Below, in pieces: positions 1 to 7,095 of a stretch of DNA of 40,075 nucleotides (positions are counted from its first letter, which is position 1; every line of letters begins with the position of its first letter). The notes under the pieces were generated by a model. It made no database searches and was not told where the DNA came from. It was given only the letters and a program-made list of their open reading frames with translations. This DNA is from Oscillospiraceae bacterium (GTDB taxonomy: Bacteria; Bacillota_A; Clostridia; Oscillospirales; Oscillospiraceae): contig JAFYAB010000038.1 in NCBI GenBank assembly GCA_017540945.1, forward strand, positions 1 to 40,075. Direction: 5' to 3'. Position numbers and translations under genes: made by a program.

Positions 1-108
1 CAGGTCCTCGGCACCTTCCTGGCTCCCATCACGTCCCTGGCGTTCGTCATCGACCAGATCCGCGAGCAGAAGGCCGGCCCCGCTCCCGCAGAAGCCCCCG
101 CTGAGTAA
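1..108 (+). CDS. rplJ: 50S ribosomal protein L10, C-terminal end (partial)
   Basis: The window opens inside an open frame that ends in TAA at 106-108. The visible 35 residues finish with a hydrophobic helix followed by an Ala/Pro/Glu-rich tail (...EAPAE), as in Firmicutes L10 proteins. L10 is the stalk base that anchors L7/L12 dimers on the large ribosomal subunit. It lies 44 nt upstream of rplL on the same strand, the conserved rplJL order, and this context carries most of the identification. The 5' part is outside the window. Confidence 0.85.
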   Translation, partial: QVLGTFLAPITSLAFVIDQIREQKAGPAPAEAPAE

Positions 109-152
109 TCCCACAAACAAAAAACTATTACTAAAAACTGGAGGATATTACA

Positions 153-524
153 ATGTCTGAAAAGATCGCTGCCCTCATCGAGGAAGTTAAGAATCTGTCC
201 GTGCTCGAGCTGTCCGAGCTGGTTCACGCTCTGGAGGAGACCTTCGGCGTCTCCGCCGCCGCTGCCGCTGTCGCTGCCGGTCCCGCTGCCGGTGCTGTCG
301 AAGTGGAAGAGAAGACCGAGTTCGACGTCATTCTGAAGGCCGCCGGCGCTTCCAAGCTGAACGTCATCAAGGTCGTCCGTACCGCTACCGGCCTGGGCCT
401 GAAGGAAGCCAAGGAGCTGGTTGACAACGCCCCCAAGGCCATCAAGGAAGCCATCTCCAAGGAAGACGCGGAGAAGCTGGCCGAGGAGCTCAAGGCTGCC
501 GGCGCCGAGGTCGAGGTCAAGTAA
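153..524 (+). CDS. rplL: 50S ribosomal protein L7/L12
   Basis: A complete 123-residue protein of the usual family length. The N-terminal dimerisation domain (about 1-35) is followed by an Ala/Gly-rich hinge (about 35-55). The globular C-terminal domain (about 56-123) carries the conserved factor-binding patch with the motif [12 protein letters not shown]. It forms the mobile stalk that recruits translation GTPases such as EF-Tu and EF-G. The start is ATG at 153 behind GGAGG. It directly follows rplJ and ends at a strong hairpin terminator. L10-L7/L12 operons are normally autoregulated by L10 binding the leader, which is upstream of this window. Confidence 0.98.
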   Translation: MSEKIAALIEEVKNLSVLELSELVHALEETFGVSAAAAAVAAGPAAGAVEVEEKTEFDVILKAAGASKLNVIKVVRTATGLGLKEAKELVDNAPKAIKEAISKEDAEKLAEELKAAGAEVEVK

Positions 525-543
525 TCTCACCCAAGCTGAATAA

Positions 544-580
544 AATCGCCCCTCCCGCTGCGCGGGAAGGGCGATTTTTA
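544..580 (+). terminator. Rho-independent terminator of rplJL
   Basis: A GC-rich hairpin (AATCGCCCCTCCCGC paired with GCGGGAAGGGCGATT) is followed by a T-run, 20 nt after the rplL stop. Confidence 0.9.
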
Positions 581-603
581 TGTCCTTGTTCCGATTTACG
601 GTC

Positions 604-1983
604 TTATTCCGGCTTCCCCAGCGCCTCCAGCTCCGGGCCGAGAACGGCGGTGATCCGCCGATACGCGGGGCCGAATTCCGGGGAGCTCATCTCCAGATTA
701 TAGGGATAGACCACCGGCACCACCACGTAGTCCTTCCCCTGGAAGTATGGGAAGACCTCGCAGGGAATATAGCTCTGCTCCGTCAGCCGCGCATTTCCGG
801 CCTTGTCCCGCTTCAGCACCAGCCGCAGGATCAGCGTGTCCTTGGACACCTTCCGGCTCTGGTGGGAGACGAAGTTGCCCATGGAGTAGACCACCGGCAC
901 CTCCCGGCCGTCGGCGCAGGCGATCCGGGCATAGGGCTGCAGGGCGTGGGGATGGGAGCCCACGATGAAGTCCGCGCCGGCCTCCGCCAGCTCCAGGGCC
1001 ATGGCCGTCTGCTTCTCGTTGGGCTCGTTAGTGTATTCCTTGCCCCAGTGGACGTAGACGATCACGAATTCCGCCCCGGCCTCCCGGAGCCGGGCGATAT
1101 CCTCCCGCGCCCGCTGGGCCGAATAGCGGTTCAGAAGCAGCTCCTGCCCTTCCGGGCTCAGATGCTGCTGCTTGCGGTTGAAGTAGGTAGCGTAGCTCAG
1201 CAGCCCCACCCGGATGCCGTCCACCTCCGCCAGGGTCCAGCGGCTTTCCCGTTCGCTTCGGAAGAGCCCCGTGTGCATCAGCCCGTATTCGTCCACCCGG
1301 TCCAGCGTGTCGTAGATTCCCCGGGCGCCGGCGTCGCAGTTGTGGTTGTTGCTCATGACCACCGCGTCGAAGCCCGCCCAGCGCAGACCCTCCAGGAAGC
1401 TGGCCGGGGCGTTGAGATGGGGCCGCTCCTCCACCTCCTTCTGCTCCGACATGTAAGGGGCGTGCTCGCTGAGCACGGCTTCGAGATTGCCGACCACGAA
1501 ATCCGCCCGGGCAAAGATGGGCCGGACGAAGTCGAAGCTGCGCCGGAAGTCGTAGCCGGAGGCGGTCCGGGCCGCCTGCTGCTGGAGGGTCTGGCACATC
1601 AGATCCCCCGTCAGCAGCAGCACTGCCCGTCCGTCGCCCGCCCGGTCGCTTCGCCAGACTCCGTCCGCGCCCAGGCTGTAGCGGGCGGGCGGCAGGGGCT
1701 CCGCGGGCTGCTCCGCCTCACGCTCCAGTGGCGTGTAATCATAGGGCTCTCCCTCGAACAGGGCGATGGCCGCCTCCCGGTCCGTCGGCGTCTCGAAGGG
1801 CGCTTCCGTCTCTGTTTCCGCGGGCGGCTCTGCGGGCGGCTCCGATTGCGGTTCCGCGGCTTCCGCGGTGGCGGAGGTCACGATTGCGGACGAGGCCGCG
1901 GCAGTCTCCGCTTCCCTGCCCGCGCCGCAGCCGGAGAGCAGCAGCGCACAGAGCAGCAGCAGACAGAGGATTCGTTTTATCAT
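604..1983 (-). CDS. CapA/PgsA-type metallophosphatase-fold lipoprotein
   Basis: A 459-residue secreted lipoprotein. It has a basic N-terminus, a Leu-rich signal segment and the lipobox LLSGC near residue 19. A low-complexity Glu/Ala/Pro linker (about 25-90) precedes the CapA (PGA_cap) domain. Recognisable family motifs are TGDLMCQ, FVVGNLEAVLS, VVMSNNHNCDAG, VYVHWGKEYTN and VGSHPHALQPY; the Asp/Asn/His residues in these motifs form the metal site of the calcineurin-like fold. CapA/PgsA proteins take part in poly-gamma-glutamate export or anchoring, but no pgsB or pgsC is present, so the substrate is unknown. It follows the aldehyde dehydrogenase gene on the same strand with a 35-nt gap and may be co-transcribed. 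Confidence 0.85.
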   Translation of the reverse strand: MIKRILCLLLLCALLLSGCGAGREAETAAASSAIVTSATAEAAEPQSEPPAEPPAETETEAPFETPTDREAAIALFEGEPYDYTPLEREAEQPAEPLPPARYSLGADGVWRSDRAGDGRAVLLLTGDLMCQTLQQQAARTASGYDFRRSFDFVRPIFARADFVVGNLEAVLSEHAPYMSEQKEVEERPHLNAPASFLEGLRWAGFDAVVMSNNHNCDAGARGIYDTLDRVDEYGLMHTGLFRSERESRWTLAEVDGIRVGLLSYATYFNRKQQHLSPEGQELLLNRYSAQRAREDIARLREAGAEFVIVYVHWGKEYTNEPNEKQTAMALELAEAGADFIVGSHPHALQPYARIACADGREVPVVYSMGNFVSHQSRKVSKDTLILRLVLKRDKAGNARLTEQSYIPCEVFPYFQGKDYVVVPVVYPYNLEMSSPEFGPAYRRITAVLGPELEALGKPE

Positions 1984-2018
1984 GGCGTTTCAGGTTCCTT
2001 TCCAAGCGGTACAATCAT

Positions 2019-3434
2019 TCAACGCTCAAAGAGCCGCAGCAGCTTCATTTTCAGCTCCGCGCCTTTCCCGGTGTAGGGGTGCTCCCGCAGGGAGAGGTTG
2101 AAGCGGGTCCTGCCGTAGAGTACGGTGGCCGGGTGGGTGAACTCCCGGAAGCCCCATTCGCCGTGATAGCTTCCCATGCCGGAGTGCCCGACTCCGCCGA
2201 AGGGCGCGCCCTTCGCCATCAGGTGCAGGCAGACCTCGTTGACGCAGCCGCCGCCGTATTGCTGCGTTGACATCACTTTTCTCGCCCAATTCAGGTCTCT
2301 CGTGAAGACGTAGAGGGCCAGGCCGTGCTCCCGCTCCGCCACGGTCTCCAGCAGGGCGTCGATCTCGGCGTCCTTGAAGGGAACCACCGGCAGAAGCGGG
2401 GCGAAGAGCTCGTGCCGGACCAGGGGCTCGTCGATGCGGACGGGATAGATGAGCGTGGGGGCGTATTTCCGACTCTCCTTCTCCCCTGCCCCGCCGCAGA
2501 GGATCCGGTCCCGGTATCGCTCCGCCTCGGCGGCGCAGCGCTCCCAGGCGGCTTCGGTGATCAGGCAGGGATATTCGGGATTGTGGAGCGGATCGGCCCC
2601 GATCTGGCGCAGCAGCTCCTCCCGGAGGGCTGCCAGGAAGGGCTCCGCCGCCTCCTCCGCCACGGCCACCTGGTTGACGTTGATGCAGATCTGCCCGGCG
2701 TTCAGCAGCTTGAAGAAGACGATCTTCCGGGCCGCGTCCCGCAGGTCCGCATCCTTACGGACGATGGCCCAGTTGCCGTTCTCGCCGCCCAGCTCCAGGG
2801 TCACGGGGGTCAGATGCTTCGCCGCGGCCTCCATCACCCGGACGCCCACCCGGGGCGAGCCGGTGTAGAAAATCTTGTCGAAGCGCTGGGCCAGGCAGAG
2901 CTCCGCGACCTCGTGGCCGCCATCCACCAGGGCCGCGAAGTCCTCCGGGAAGGTATCCGCGATCAGCTTCTTCAGAAGCTCCGTGCTGTGGGCCGACTTG
3001 GAACTGGCCTTGATGACCGCGGTGTTGCCGCCCGCGATGGCGGCCGCCAGCACCGCCAGGGAGAGATAGAAGGGGAAGTTGAAGGGACTGATGATCAGGC
3101 TGACCCCGTAGGGCTGCTTGTAGACCTTCGTGACCGTGCTGGGAAAGCAGGCCAGACCGCTGAAGCGGGTCTCGGGCTTCGCCCAGCGCCGCAGGCCGTG
3201 AATGGCCTCGTTGATCTCCATGACCACCGGGCCCACGTCGCAGAAATAGGCCTCCATGGGGGCGCGGCCCAGATCGGCGGCCAGCGCCGCCTCGATCTCC
3301 CGCTCCCGGGCCAGCACCGCCGATTTCAGGCGCCGCAGCTGCTCCAGCCGCCAGTCCAGGTCCAGCGTCTTTCCCGACCGGAAGAACCGCCGCTGCCGCT
3401 CCACCAGCTCCTTGATTCGCGCCTCTGTCCACAT
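2019..3434 (-). CDS. Aldehyde dehydrogenase (class 3-like)
   Basis: The reading frame opens further upstream, but ATG at 3434 follows AAAGGGG and gives 471 residues, a normal length for the class 3/YwdH-like family. NAD(P)-dependent oxidation of aldehydes to acids is the expected reaction. Visible landmarks are SPFNFPF (cofactor pocket Asn at about 118), GGNTAVIKAS, FYTGSPRVG, the general base in LELGG (about Glu214) and the nucleophile in NAGQICIN (about Cys250). The usual Lys in ELGGKSP is replaced (ELGGENG). The substrate cannot be told from sequence. A promoter with an extended -10 box lies about 85 nt upstream. Confidence 0.92.
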   Translation of the reverse strand: MWTEARIKELVERQRRFFRSGKTLDLDWRLEQLRRLKSAVLAREREIEAALAADLGRAPMEAYFCDVGPVVMEINEAIHGLRRWAKPETRFSGLACFPSTVTKVYKQPYGVSLIISPFNFPFYLSLAVLAAAIAGGNTAVIKASSKSAHSTELLKKLIADTFPEDFAALVDGGHEVAELCLAQRFDKIFYTGSPRVGVRVMEAAAKHLTPVTLELGGENGNWAIVRKDADLRDAARKIVFFKLLNAGQICINVNQVAVAEEAAEPFLAALREELLRQIGADPLHNPEYPCLITEAAWERCAAEAERYRDRILCGGAGEKESRKYAPTLIYPVRIDEPLVRHELFAPLLPVVPFKDAEIDALLETVAEREHGLALYVFTRDLNWARKVMSTQQYGGGCVNEVCLHLMAKGAPFGGVGHSGMGSYHGEWGFREFTHPATVLYGRTRFNLSLREHPYTGKGAELKMKLLRLFER

Positions 3435-3516
3435 ATCCGCCGCCCCTTTCCTTCCCGTCGTTTCACGTTCCCGCGCGGAGCCGGGCCCCGCCTGGCCGCC
3501 GCGCATCCTTTGCTCT

Positions 3517-3545
3517 ATTATATCACAGATTTTCCCCGGATAAAG
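3517..3545 (-). promoter_or_regulatory. Promoter of the aldehyde dehydrogenase gene (extended -10)
   Basis: On the minus strand the -10 is TATAAT (plus 3517-3522), preceded by TGTGA, which makes an extended -10. The -35 (CTTTAT at plus 3540-3545) is weak. The 16-mer at 3519-3534 recurs exactly in the phage late promoter at 22959-22974. Confidence 0.65.
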
Positions 3546-3576
3546 AGAAAAATTTCCGAAAAAGCAAAAAAATCTC

Positions 3577-3605
3577 TTGACAAACTGCCCCCTTGCCGCT
3601 ATAAT
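3577..3605 (+). promoter_or_regulatory. Consensus sigma-70 promoter of the tRNA operon
   Basis: A perfect TTGACA at 3577-3582, a 17-nt spacer and a perfect TATAAT at 3600-3605. This is 23 nt before tRNA-Thr and probably drives both tRNA genes. Confidence 0.92.
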
Positions 3606-3627
3606 TATCCATGCTTGTTCGAGCCGT

Positions 3628-3703
3628 GCTGGTATAGCTCAGTTGGTAGAGCAGCTGATTTGTAATCAGCAGGTCGGGGGTTCGAGTCCGTCTACCAGCT
3701 CCA
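3628..3703 (+). tRNA. tRNA-Thr (anticodon TGT)
   Basis: A 76-nt cloverleaf: acceptor GCTGGTA/TACCAGC, D-arm GCTC/GAGC, anticodon arm GCTGA-TTTGTAA-TCAGC with anticodon TGT, T-loop TTCGAGT and an encoded CCA. The T-stem is irregular: GGGGG against CCGTC leaves a G-G mismatch in the middle and a G-T wobble. Confidence 0.93.
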
Positions 3704-3785
3704 CCAACTCCAGCGGCACACAGCTCCGCGGCAAAGCCAAAAGGCCTTACGAACCGGACTGGGTGGAACAATCAGTCAAGAATAT

Positions 3786-3870
3786 GGGGGAATTCCCGAG
3801 TGGCCAAAGGGGACAGACTGTAAATCTGCTGGCACTGCCTTCGATGGTTCGAATCCATCTTCCCCCACCA
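3786..3870 (+). tRNA. tRNA-Tyr (anticodon GTA), prophage integration site
   Basis: An 85-nt class II tRNA: acceptor GGGGGAA/TTCCCCC, anticodon loop with GTA, a long variable arm, T-arm GATGG-TTCGAAT-CCATC and an encoded CCA. The prophage enters within this gene. The 3' part from somewhere in 3813-3843 onward is phage-supplied, so the present gene is a host 5'/phage 3' chimera that still folds perfectly. Confidence 0.96.
3813..3870 (+). repeat. attL (tRNA-Tyr 3' end)
   Basis: 58 nt matching 39781-39838. Positions 3813-3843 are identical to the right copy (31-nt core starting ACAGACTGTAAATC). Two differences follow, A/G at 3844 and T/C at 3858, which are the two partners of one T-stem base pair. 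Identity stops abruptly upstream of 3813. This is the left attachment site of the tyrosine recombinase encoded next to the right copy. Confidence 0.93.
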
Positions 3871-3872
3871 GG

Positions 3873-3911
3873 GCCCGGAAAACCTTGAAAAATCAAGGGT
3901 TCCGGGCTTTT
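3873..3911 (+). terminator. Phage-supplied terminator after tRNA-Tyr
   Basis: Hairpin GCCCGGAA...TTCCGGGC with an inner ACCTTGA/TCAAGG stem, followed by TTTT. It lies just inside the prophage and replaces the host tRNA terminator, which is now displaced to 39840. Confidence 0.8.
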
Positions 3912-3980
3912 CGTATGCTCATTTTGTCCCGTTTTCGTCACGAAAAAACACGAGAAAAAACGATTATAAACTATTATTTT

Positions 3981-3999
3981 TGATGGCAAATTGATGGCA
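3981..3999 (+). promoter_or_regulatory. Putative integrase arm-type sites, left
   Basis: Two direct copies of TGATGGCA (3981-3988 and 3992-3999, 11-nt period). The same octamer is duplicated in the same orientation at 39727-39746 beside attR. Paired short repeats flanking the core fit arm-binding sites for a lambda-type integrase N-terminal domain. Confidence 0.55.
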
Positions 4000-4035
4000 A
4001 AAAAGAGCCGCCCTCCCGTTCATTCGGGAGGGCGG
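4000..4035 (-). terminator. Terminator of the late (structural/lysis) operon
   Basis: On the minus strand CCGCCCTCCCG-AATGAA-CGGGAGGGCGG is followed by CTCTTTTTT. It lies 12 nt after the endolysin stop codon. Confidence 0.9.
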
Positions 4036-4047
4036 TATTCTTGATTC

Positions 4048-5055
4048 TTATTCTTCGGTGGTCTGATCGAGTTCCCCGGATTCATCGCGATCGGTCAGAA
4101 GCAGGGACTCGAAATAGCGGCGGTCGCAGGCCATCGCCATGAGCAGGCCTTCCAGGATTGCTTCCCGCTTGTTGACGTCCAGGGCGTCCACTTCAGCAGG
4201 CGTGCCGCCGTTGATAACGCCGTACTCCAGGAGCTCCTGGAGCCGCGGCCGCATCCATGCGGGGGCGTCGGCCAGGTGCTTGACCTCCTTGCCGAGGGCC
4301 TTGTCCAGTGCCTTTGCGATGGTGTCGGGGATCGCAGCCAGAAGCTTACTCTGAGCCGCCACAGTCTTCTCCAGCGCGGCGATCGTCTCCTTCAGAGGCA
4401 AAAGCTCCGTAGCGATCAGCGCCTTGCATTGCGCTTCAGTCATATTGTTTTCCTCCTTGATCTTGTTCGCCACGTCTGCCCGGAATCCGTCCATGGTATA
4501 GGGCATCCCAAGCCCCCTCCACAGAAATTCAGGGTCACCGTGGTTGCTGGCGATACCGCGAAGAGCGCCTTCGCGGTGGGACAGGATCACACCATCCTTC
4601 AGCGGATCCTTGCCATGGAACATACAGAGCATGGCGAAGAGCTCCACAGCGTTGACATACATGGCAGAGACAAAAGCCTTGGCGGCAGGAAGATCTTTGG
4701 AGTCCACCGTAAAAGCGTTGCCCTGGGTGTTGTACTTGAGCTGGGAGGGCTCCGTCATCTCGAAGCCGATGTAGTTGTTGTTCGCGGGGCTGCAGGCATG
4801 GGGCATCCGTTTAACCTTGCCCTTGGTCTCAAGGCAAGGAGCGGTGATATAGGCGCCGCCGGGGTAGATGAAGCCGTTGATCCCGGAGCTTGTATGGCTG
4901 TCCTGATCCCACCGCCGAATGAACACAAGCGGATCCGGCTGCGCACAGCCCACGCTGTGGAGGAAGAATCCTTTGAAAGCGGAGCCGGTCAGCCAGCGCC
5001 CGTCAGAGAAATATGGGTTCTTGGTCATATATCGAATGACCGGGATCAAATTCAT
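4048..5055 (-). CDS. N-acetylmuramoyl-L-alanine amidase, endolysin
   Basis: A 335-residue phage lysin, the last gene of the late operon. Residues 1-200 look like an Amidase_2/PGRP-type catalytic domain. KGFFLHSVGC (His33) supplies the first zinc ligand, NNYIGFEMTEP the core strand, and ILSHREGALRGIASNHGDPEFLW the C-terminal catalytic histidines. After an Ala/Lys/Leu coiled-coil stretch (about 205-255), the C-terminal 80 residues are unassigned and probably bind the cell wall. The start is ATG at 5055, 9 nt after AAAGGAGG. Its place next to the holin supports a role in host lysis. Confidence 0.85.
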   Translation of the reverse strand: MNLIPVIRYMTKNPYFSDGRWLTGSAFKGFFLHSVGCAQPDPLVFIRRWDQDSHTSSGINGFIYPGGAYITAPCLETKGKVKRMPHACSPANNNYIGFEMTEPSQLKYNTQGNAFTVDSKDLPAAKAFVSAMYVNAVELFAMLCMFHGKDPLKDGVILSHREGALRGIASNHGDPEFLWRGLGMPYTMDGFRADVANKIKEENNMTEAQCKALIATELLPLKETIAALEKTVAAQSKLLAAIPDTIAKALDKALGKEVKHLADAPAWMRPRLQELLEYGVINGGTPAEVDALDVNKREAILEGLLMAMACDRRYFESLLLTDRDESGELDQTTEE

Positions 5056-5081
5056 GGCTTGGGCCTCCTTTCGACTAAATA

Positions 5082-5552
5082 CTATTCGAGATCATCAGGC
5101 TTCGTACTGTCGGCGGGCTTATCATCCGGAATCGTGTCAGCCAGGGTGTCGCTCTTTTTGCGGAGCCATTCCACACTCTTGATGATGAATTTGGGCAGCG
5201 GAACACCCATCAGGCCGAGGTTCTCAATCACGCTGATAAATTCCTCGACAAAGAAGGCCCAGGCTGCGCCGTCCCGGAAAAAGCTCTTGCCCGTGAGTCT
5301 GTCCAGCTGATGGAAGGCCACCACAATCAATACAATACCAACCTTCCTCAGCAAGCCCTTGAAGGCTGCCTTGCTTTCCAGGGCGCCACCCTCACTCTTA
5401 GGAGAGGCATGGAATACGCCGGCGCAGATCAGGCCGGTGGCGTAATCCATGACCATGATGATGGCCAGGGTTTCCAGGGCCAGGGTCCAGCTGCCGAAGA
5501 TAGCAGACACGACGCTGGCCAGGATCCCCAGGATAACGATTTTTGCATTCAT
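5082..5552 (-). CDS. Phage holin (toxin secretion/phage lysis holin family)
   Basis: Using ATG at 5552 (AGGAGG 9 nt upstream) the protein has 156 residues starting MNAKIVILGI. A longer reading frame to 5588 has no comparable ribosome site. It has three or four hydrophobic segments (about 4-20, 22-45, 70-90, 100-125), with the family landmark MDYATGLICA in the second. The C-terminal tail is charged and rich in Asp, Pro and Lys. Holins of this group permeabilise the membrane to release the endolysin encoded immediately downstream. Confidence 0.85.
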   Translation of the reverse strand: MNAKIVILGILASVVSAIFGSWTLALETLAIIMVMDYATGLICAGVFHASPKSEGGALESKAAFKGLLRKVGIVLIVVAFHQLDRLTGKSFFRDGAAWAFFVEEFISVIENLGLMGVPLPKFIIKSVEWLRKKSDTLADTIPDDKPADSTKPDDLE

Positions 5553-5566
5553 TTTTTCTTTTCCTC

Positions 5567-5974
5567 CTATTCCTGGACTTCCGTCCAAACGTAGACGCCG
5601 GGAGCTCCGGGCTCCCAGACGTTTCCGTCGATGGTGGACACCCAGACCTTGCCGTTATGCCGGACCTTGTCACCCTTGGCGTAAGGATTGGTGCTGTCAG
5701 GTTGCTCCCAGTCGGGGATCTGCGTCGGATCCGGAATGAGCACACGGGCCCAGAGAGAGTGCGCTGTGTCCGGCATCCAGTCGCTTTGTGCGGTGTGATC
5801 CTGAAGGCAGCAGTACAGGACTTCGCCGCAGCGGACCCTGTCGCCTTTGACGTAGGCCTTGCCGGCCTCCCAATTTTGGAAAAATCCGACCACATCCAGA
5901 GCCTCAGCGTCTGTCAGATGCGAGGCGAGCTGCTCGACGAATTTGCGGATCTGTTTTGCTCTTCCTCTGATCAC
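5567..5974 (-). CDS. Carbohydrate-binding (CBM5/12-like) tail or lysis accessory protein
   Basis: 135 residues. It contains two tandem copies of the chitin-binding-like pattern: WEAGKAYVKGDRVRCGEVLYCC...HTAQSDWMP and TNPYAKGDKVRHNGKVWVS...NVWEPG. This aromatic pattern (xYxxGDxVxxxGxxW) is typical of CBM5/12 modules on phage tail tips. It probably helps bind host surface glycans. The start is GTG at 5974, overlapping the stop of the upstream gene (TAGTG), which implies translational coupling. The exact ligand is unknown. Confidence 0.65.
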   Translation of the reverse strand: MIRGRAKQIRKFVEQLASHLTDAEALDVVGFFQNWEAGKAYVKGDRVRCGEVLYCCLQDHTAQSDWMPDTAHSLWARVLIPDPTQIPDWEQPDSTNPYAKGDKVRHNGKVWVSTIDGNVWEPGAPGVYVWTEVQE

Positions 5975-6276
5975 TAAATCTCACCTCCCAGGATGATGCT
6001 CAAGGCCTCCATGGGATCCAGTTCATCATCGTCGGAGGGGATAGGATCCTGCACGAGCTCCCAGGTCTGCTCGATGCAGTCATCCTTCTCGACGTACTTC
6101 TCCTCGTAGTGATAGCCTTCTGGGGCATCCTCGGGGTAGGCGTTCCCCTTCAGCGGTTTCCAGCCGTCCTGCAGATAGACCTCAGCAGGGGCGTTGTAGA
6201 CGTTGTTGTCCCCCACTCTGAGGGGGTTCGGCGCAAACTTCAGAAAGCCGCCGGGCGTCAGTTTCACATAGTTCAT
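5974..6276 (-). CDS. Small phage tail-tip region protein, unknown function
   Basis: 100 residues beginning MNYVKLTPGG, preceded by an AGGAGG site. It is acidic in the second half, and the C-terminus (DDDELDPMEALSIILGG) is predicted helical. Short proteins of this kind sit between tail-tip genes and the holin in many Clostridia phages. I recognise no domain. It is coupled to the CBM-like gene by a one-nucleotide stop/start overlap. Confidence 0.6.
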   Translation of the reverse strand: MNYVKLTPGGFLKFAPNPLRVGDNNVYNAPAEVYLQDGWKPLKGNAYPEDAPEGYHYEEKYVEKDDCIEQTWELVQDPIPSDDDELDPMEALSIILGGEI

Positions 6277-6288
6277 AGTGACTTCCTC

Positions 6289-6492
6289 CTAATCGTCGAT
6301 CGTGCAGTTGGCGGCCGCGGTCACATCGATCCAGCTGCCGGTGGTTGGGTGCATGAGGTAATACTTATCGGTCTCGGTGACGTGCCAGACAGAGCCGCCG
6401 GGGACGTGCTCGGGCAGCTCCTCGACGGTACTGCATTCGCCGTCGGTGTACTTGTCCTTTCGATTGGGATTCCAGTGAAGAATATTTCTCAT
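6289..6492 (-). CDS. Small phage protein, unknown function
   Basis: The frame is open from 6525, but ATG at 6492 lies behind AAAGGAGC, giving 67 residues (MRNILHWNPN...). The sequence is rich in aromatic residues and Thr, with the pattern SVWHVTETDKYYLMHPTTGSW, which resembles a small beta-sandwich or WW-like fold used in tail fibre proteins. Function is not recognised. It lies 12 nt upstream of the next small tail gene and in line with the late operon. Confidence 0.55.
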   Translation of the reverse strand: MRNILHWNPNRKDKYTDGECSTVEELPEHVPGGSVWHVTETDKYYLMHPTTGSWIDVTAAANCTIDD

Positions 6493-6506
6493 TTTCGCAG
6501 CTCCTT

Positions 6507-6869
6507 TCAGTCGTCGACCGGCCATGCCTGGTAGAGTGCACGCCCATACCAGACATGCAGCTCATGGACCGCGTTCTTCTCGAGGTCCAGATTTTTGTTG
6601 ATTGGGAATTTGACCGAGGCGGGGATCGTGACAGTGGGCAAGGTATTGCCAGTCTCGAAGAAGATTATCCAGTAACCTTCCGTGTTGGGATTGGTAATCG
6701 TCAGAGATGTCAGCGTCGACTCGCAAAAATATTCATGGTTGTCCTGCGGAGTGATGGTCACATCAGTCCCGCTGATAACCTCTTTGATCGATTTACGCTC
6801 ATAATCGCCGCTATCACTGGAGCCGCCTCTCATGCGGCCGGCGATGATTGCAGAAAGCAAAGCAGACAT
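6507..6869 (-). CDS. Small putative tail-tip or fibre protein
   Basis: ATG at 6869 has a strong GGAGGAGG site and gives 120 residues (MSALLSAIIAG...). The upstream extension overlaps the preceding gene and is discarded. After a short hydrophobic/Gly start the protein is beta-rich (TSLTITNPNTEGYWIIFFETG...), ending in VWYGRALYQAWPVDD. This suggests a small beta-sandwich adsorption or fibre protein. No named family is recognised. Confidence 0.55.
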   Translation of the reverse strand: MSALLSAIIAGRMRGGSSDSGDYERKSIKEVISGTDVTITPQDNHEYFCESTLTSLTITNPNTEGYWIIFFETGNTLPTVTIPASVKFPINKNLDLEKNAVHELHVWYGRALYQAWPVDD

Positions 6870-6870
6870 G

Positions 6871-7074
6871 CTATACCTCCTCCCATGTGCCGTCCTGAAG
6901 CTTAATGCGGACTTTGTTGTCTTCGAGGCACAACACGAGGGATCCAACACCGTAAACGTCAGTACACACGCTGCCGGAAAGATCGTTTACAGAGGTGACG
7001 ATCGCCTCATACGTGCTGCGGTTCGTGTCAGACTGTGCCATATTCTGGACGATTTCGCTTTTCAATACAGCCAT
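6871..7074 (-). CDS. Small phage protein, unknown function
   Basis: 67 residues starting MAVLKSEIVQNMAQSDTN at an ATG 8 nt after AGGAG. The C-terminal half (LCLEDNKVRIKLQDGTWEEV) is beta-like. It lies immediately downstream of the tail endopeptidase gene and one base before the next start, so it belongs to the same transcript. No known domain is recognised. A role in the tail tip or as a chaperone is an inference from position. Confidence 0.55.
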   Translation of the reverse strand: MAVLKSEIVQNMAQSDTNRSTYEAIVTSVNDLSGSVCTDVYGVGSLVLCLEDNKVRIKLQDGTWEEV

Positions 7075-7095
7075 TGCATTTCTCCTTTTGTAGGA

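Noticed and set aside
580..2076. Long plus-strand frame opposite the CapA gene
   Set aside because: Arg/Pro/Leu-rich shadow of a GC-rich gene; no ribosome site or domain, and the minus strand encodes a clear lipoprotein.
2325..3665. Plus-strand 446-codon frame opposite aldehyde dehydrogenase
   Set aside because: Antisense shadow; runs into the tRNA-Thr gene.
3747..3989. Minus-strand 80-codon ORF over tRNA-Tyr and attL
   Set aside because: Spurious translation across the tRNA and its terminator.
5974..7074. Diversity-generating retroelement target in the tail-tip genes
   Set aside because: No reverse transcriptase, template repeat or adenine-biased variable repeat is visible.
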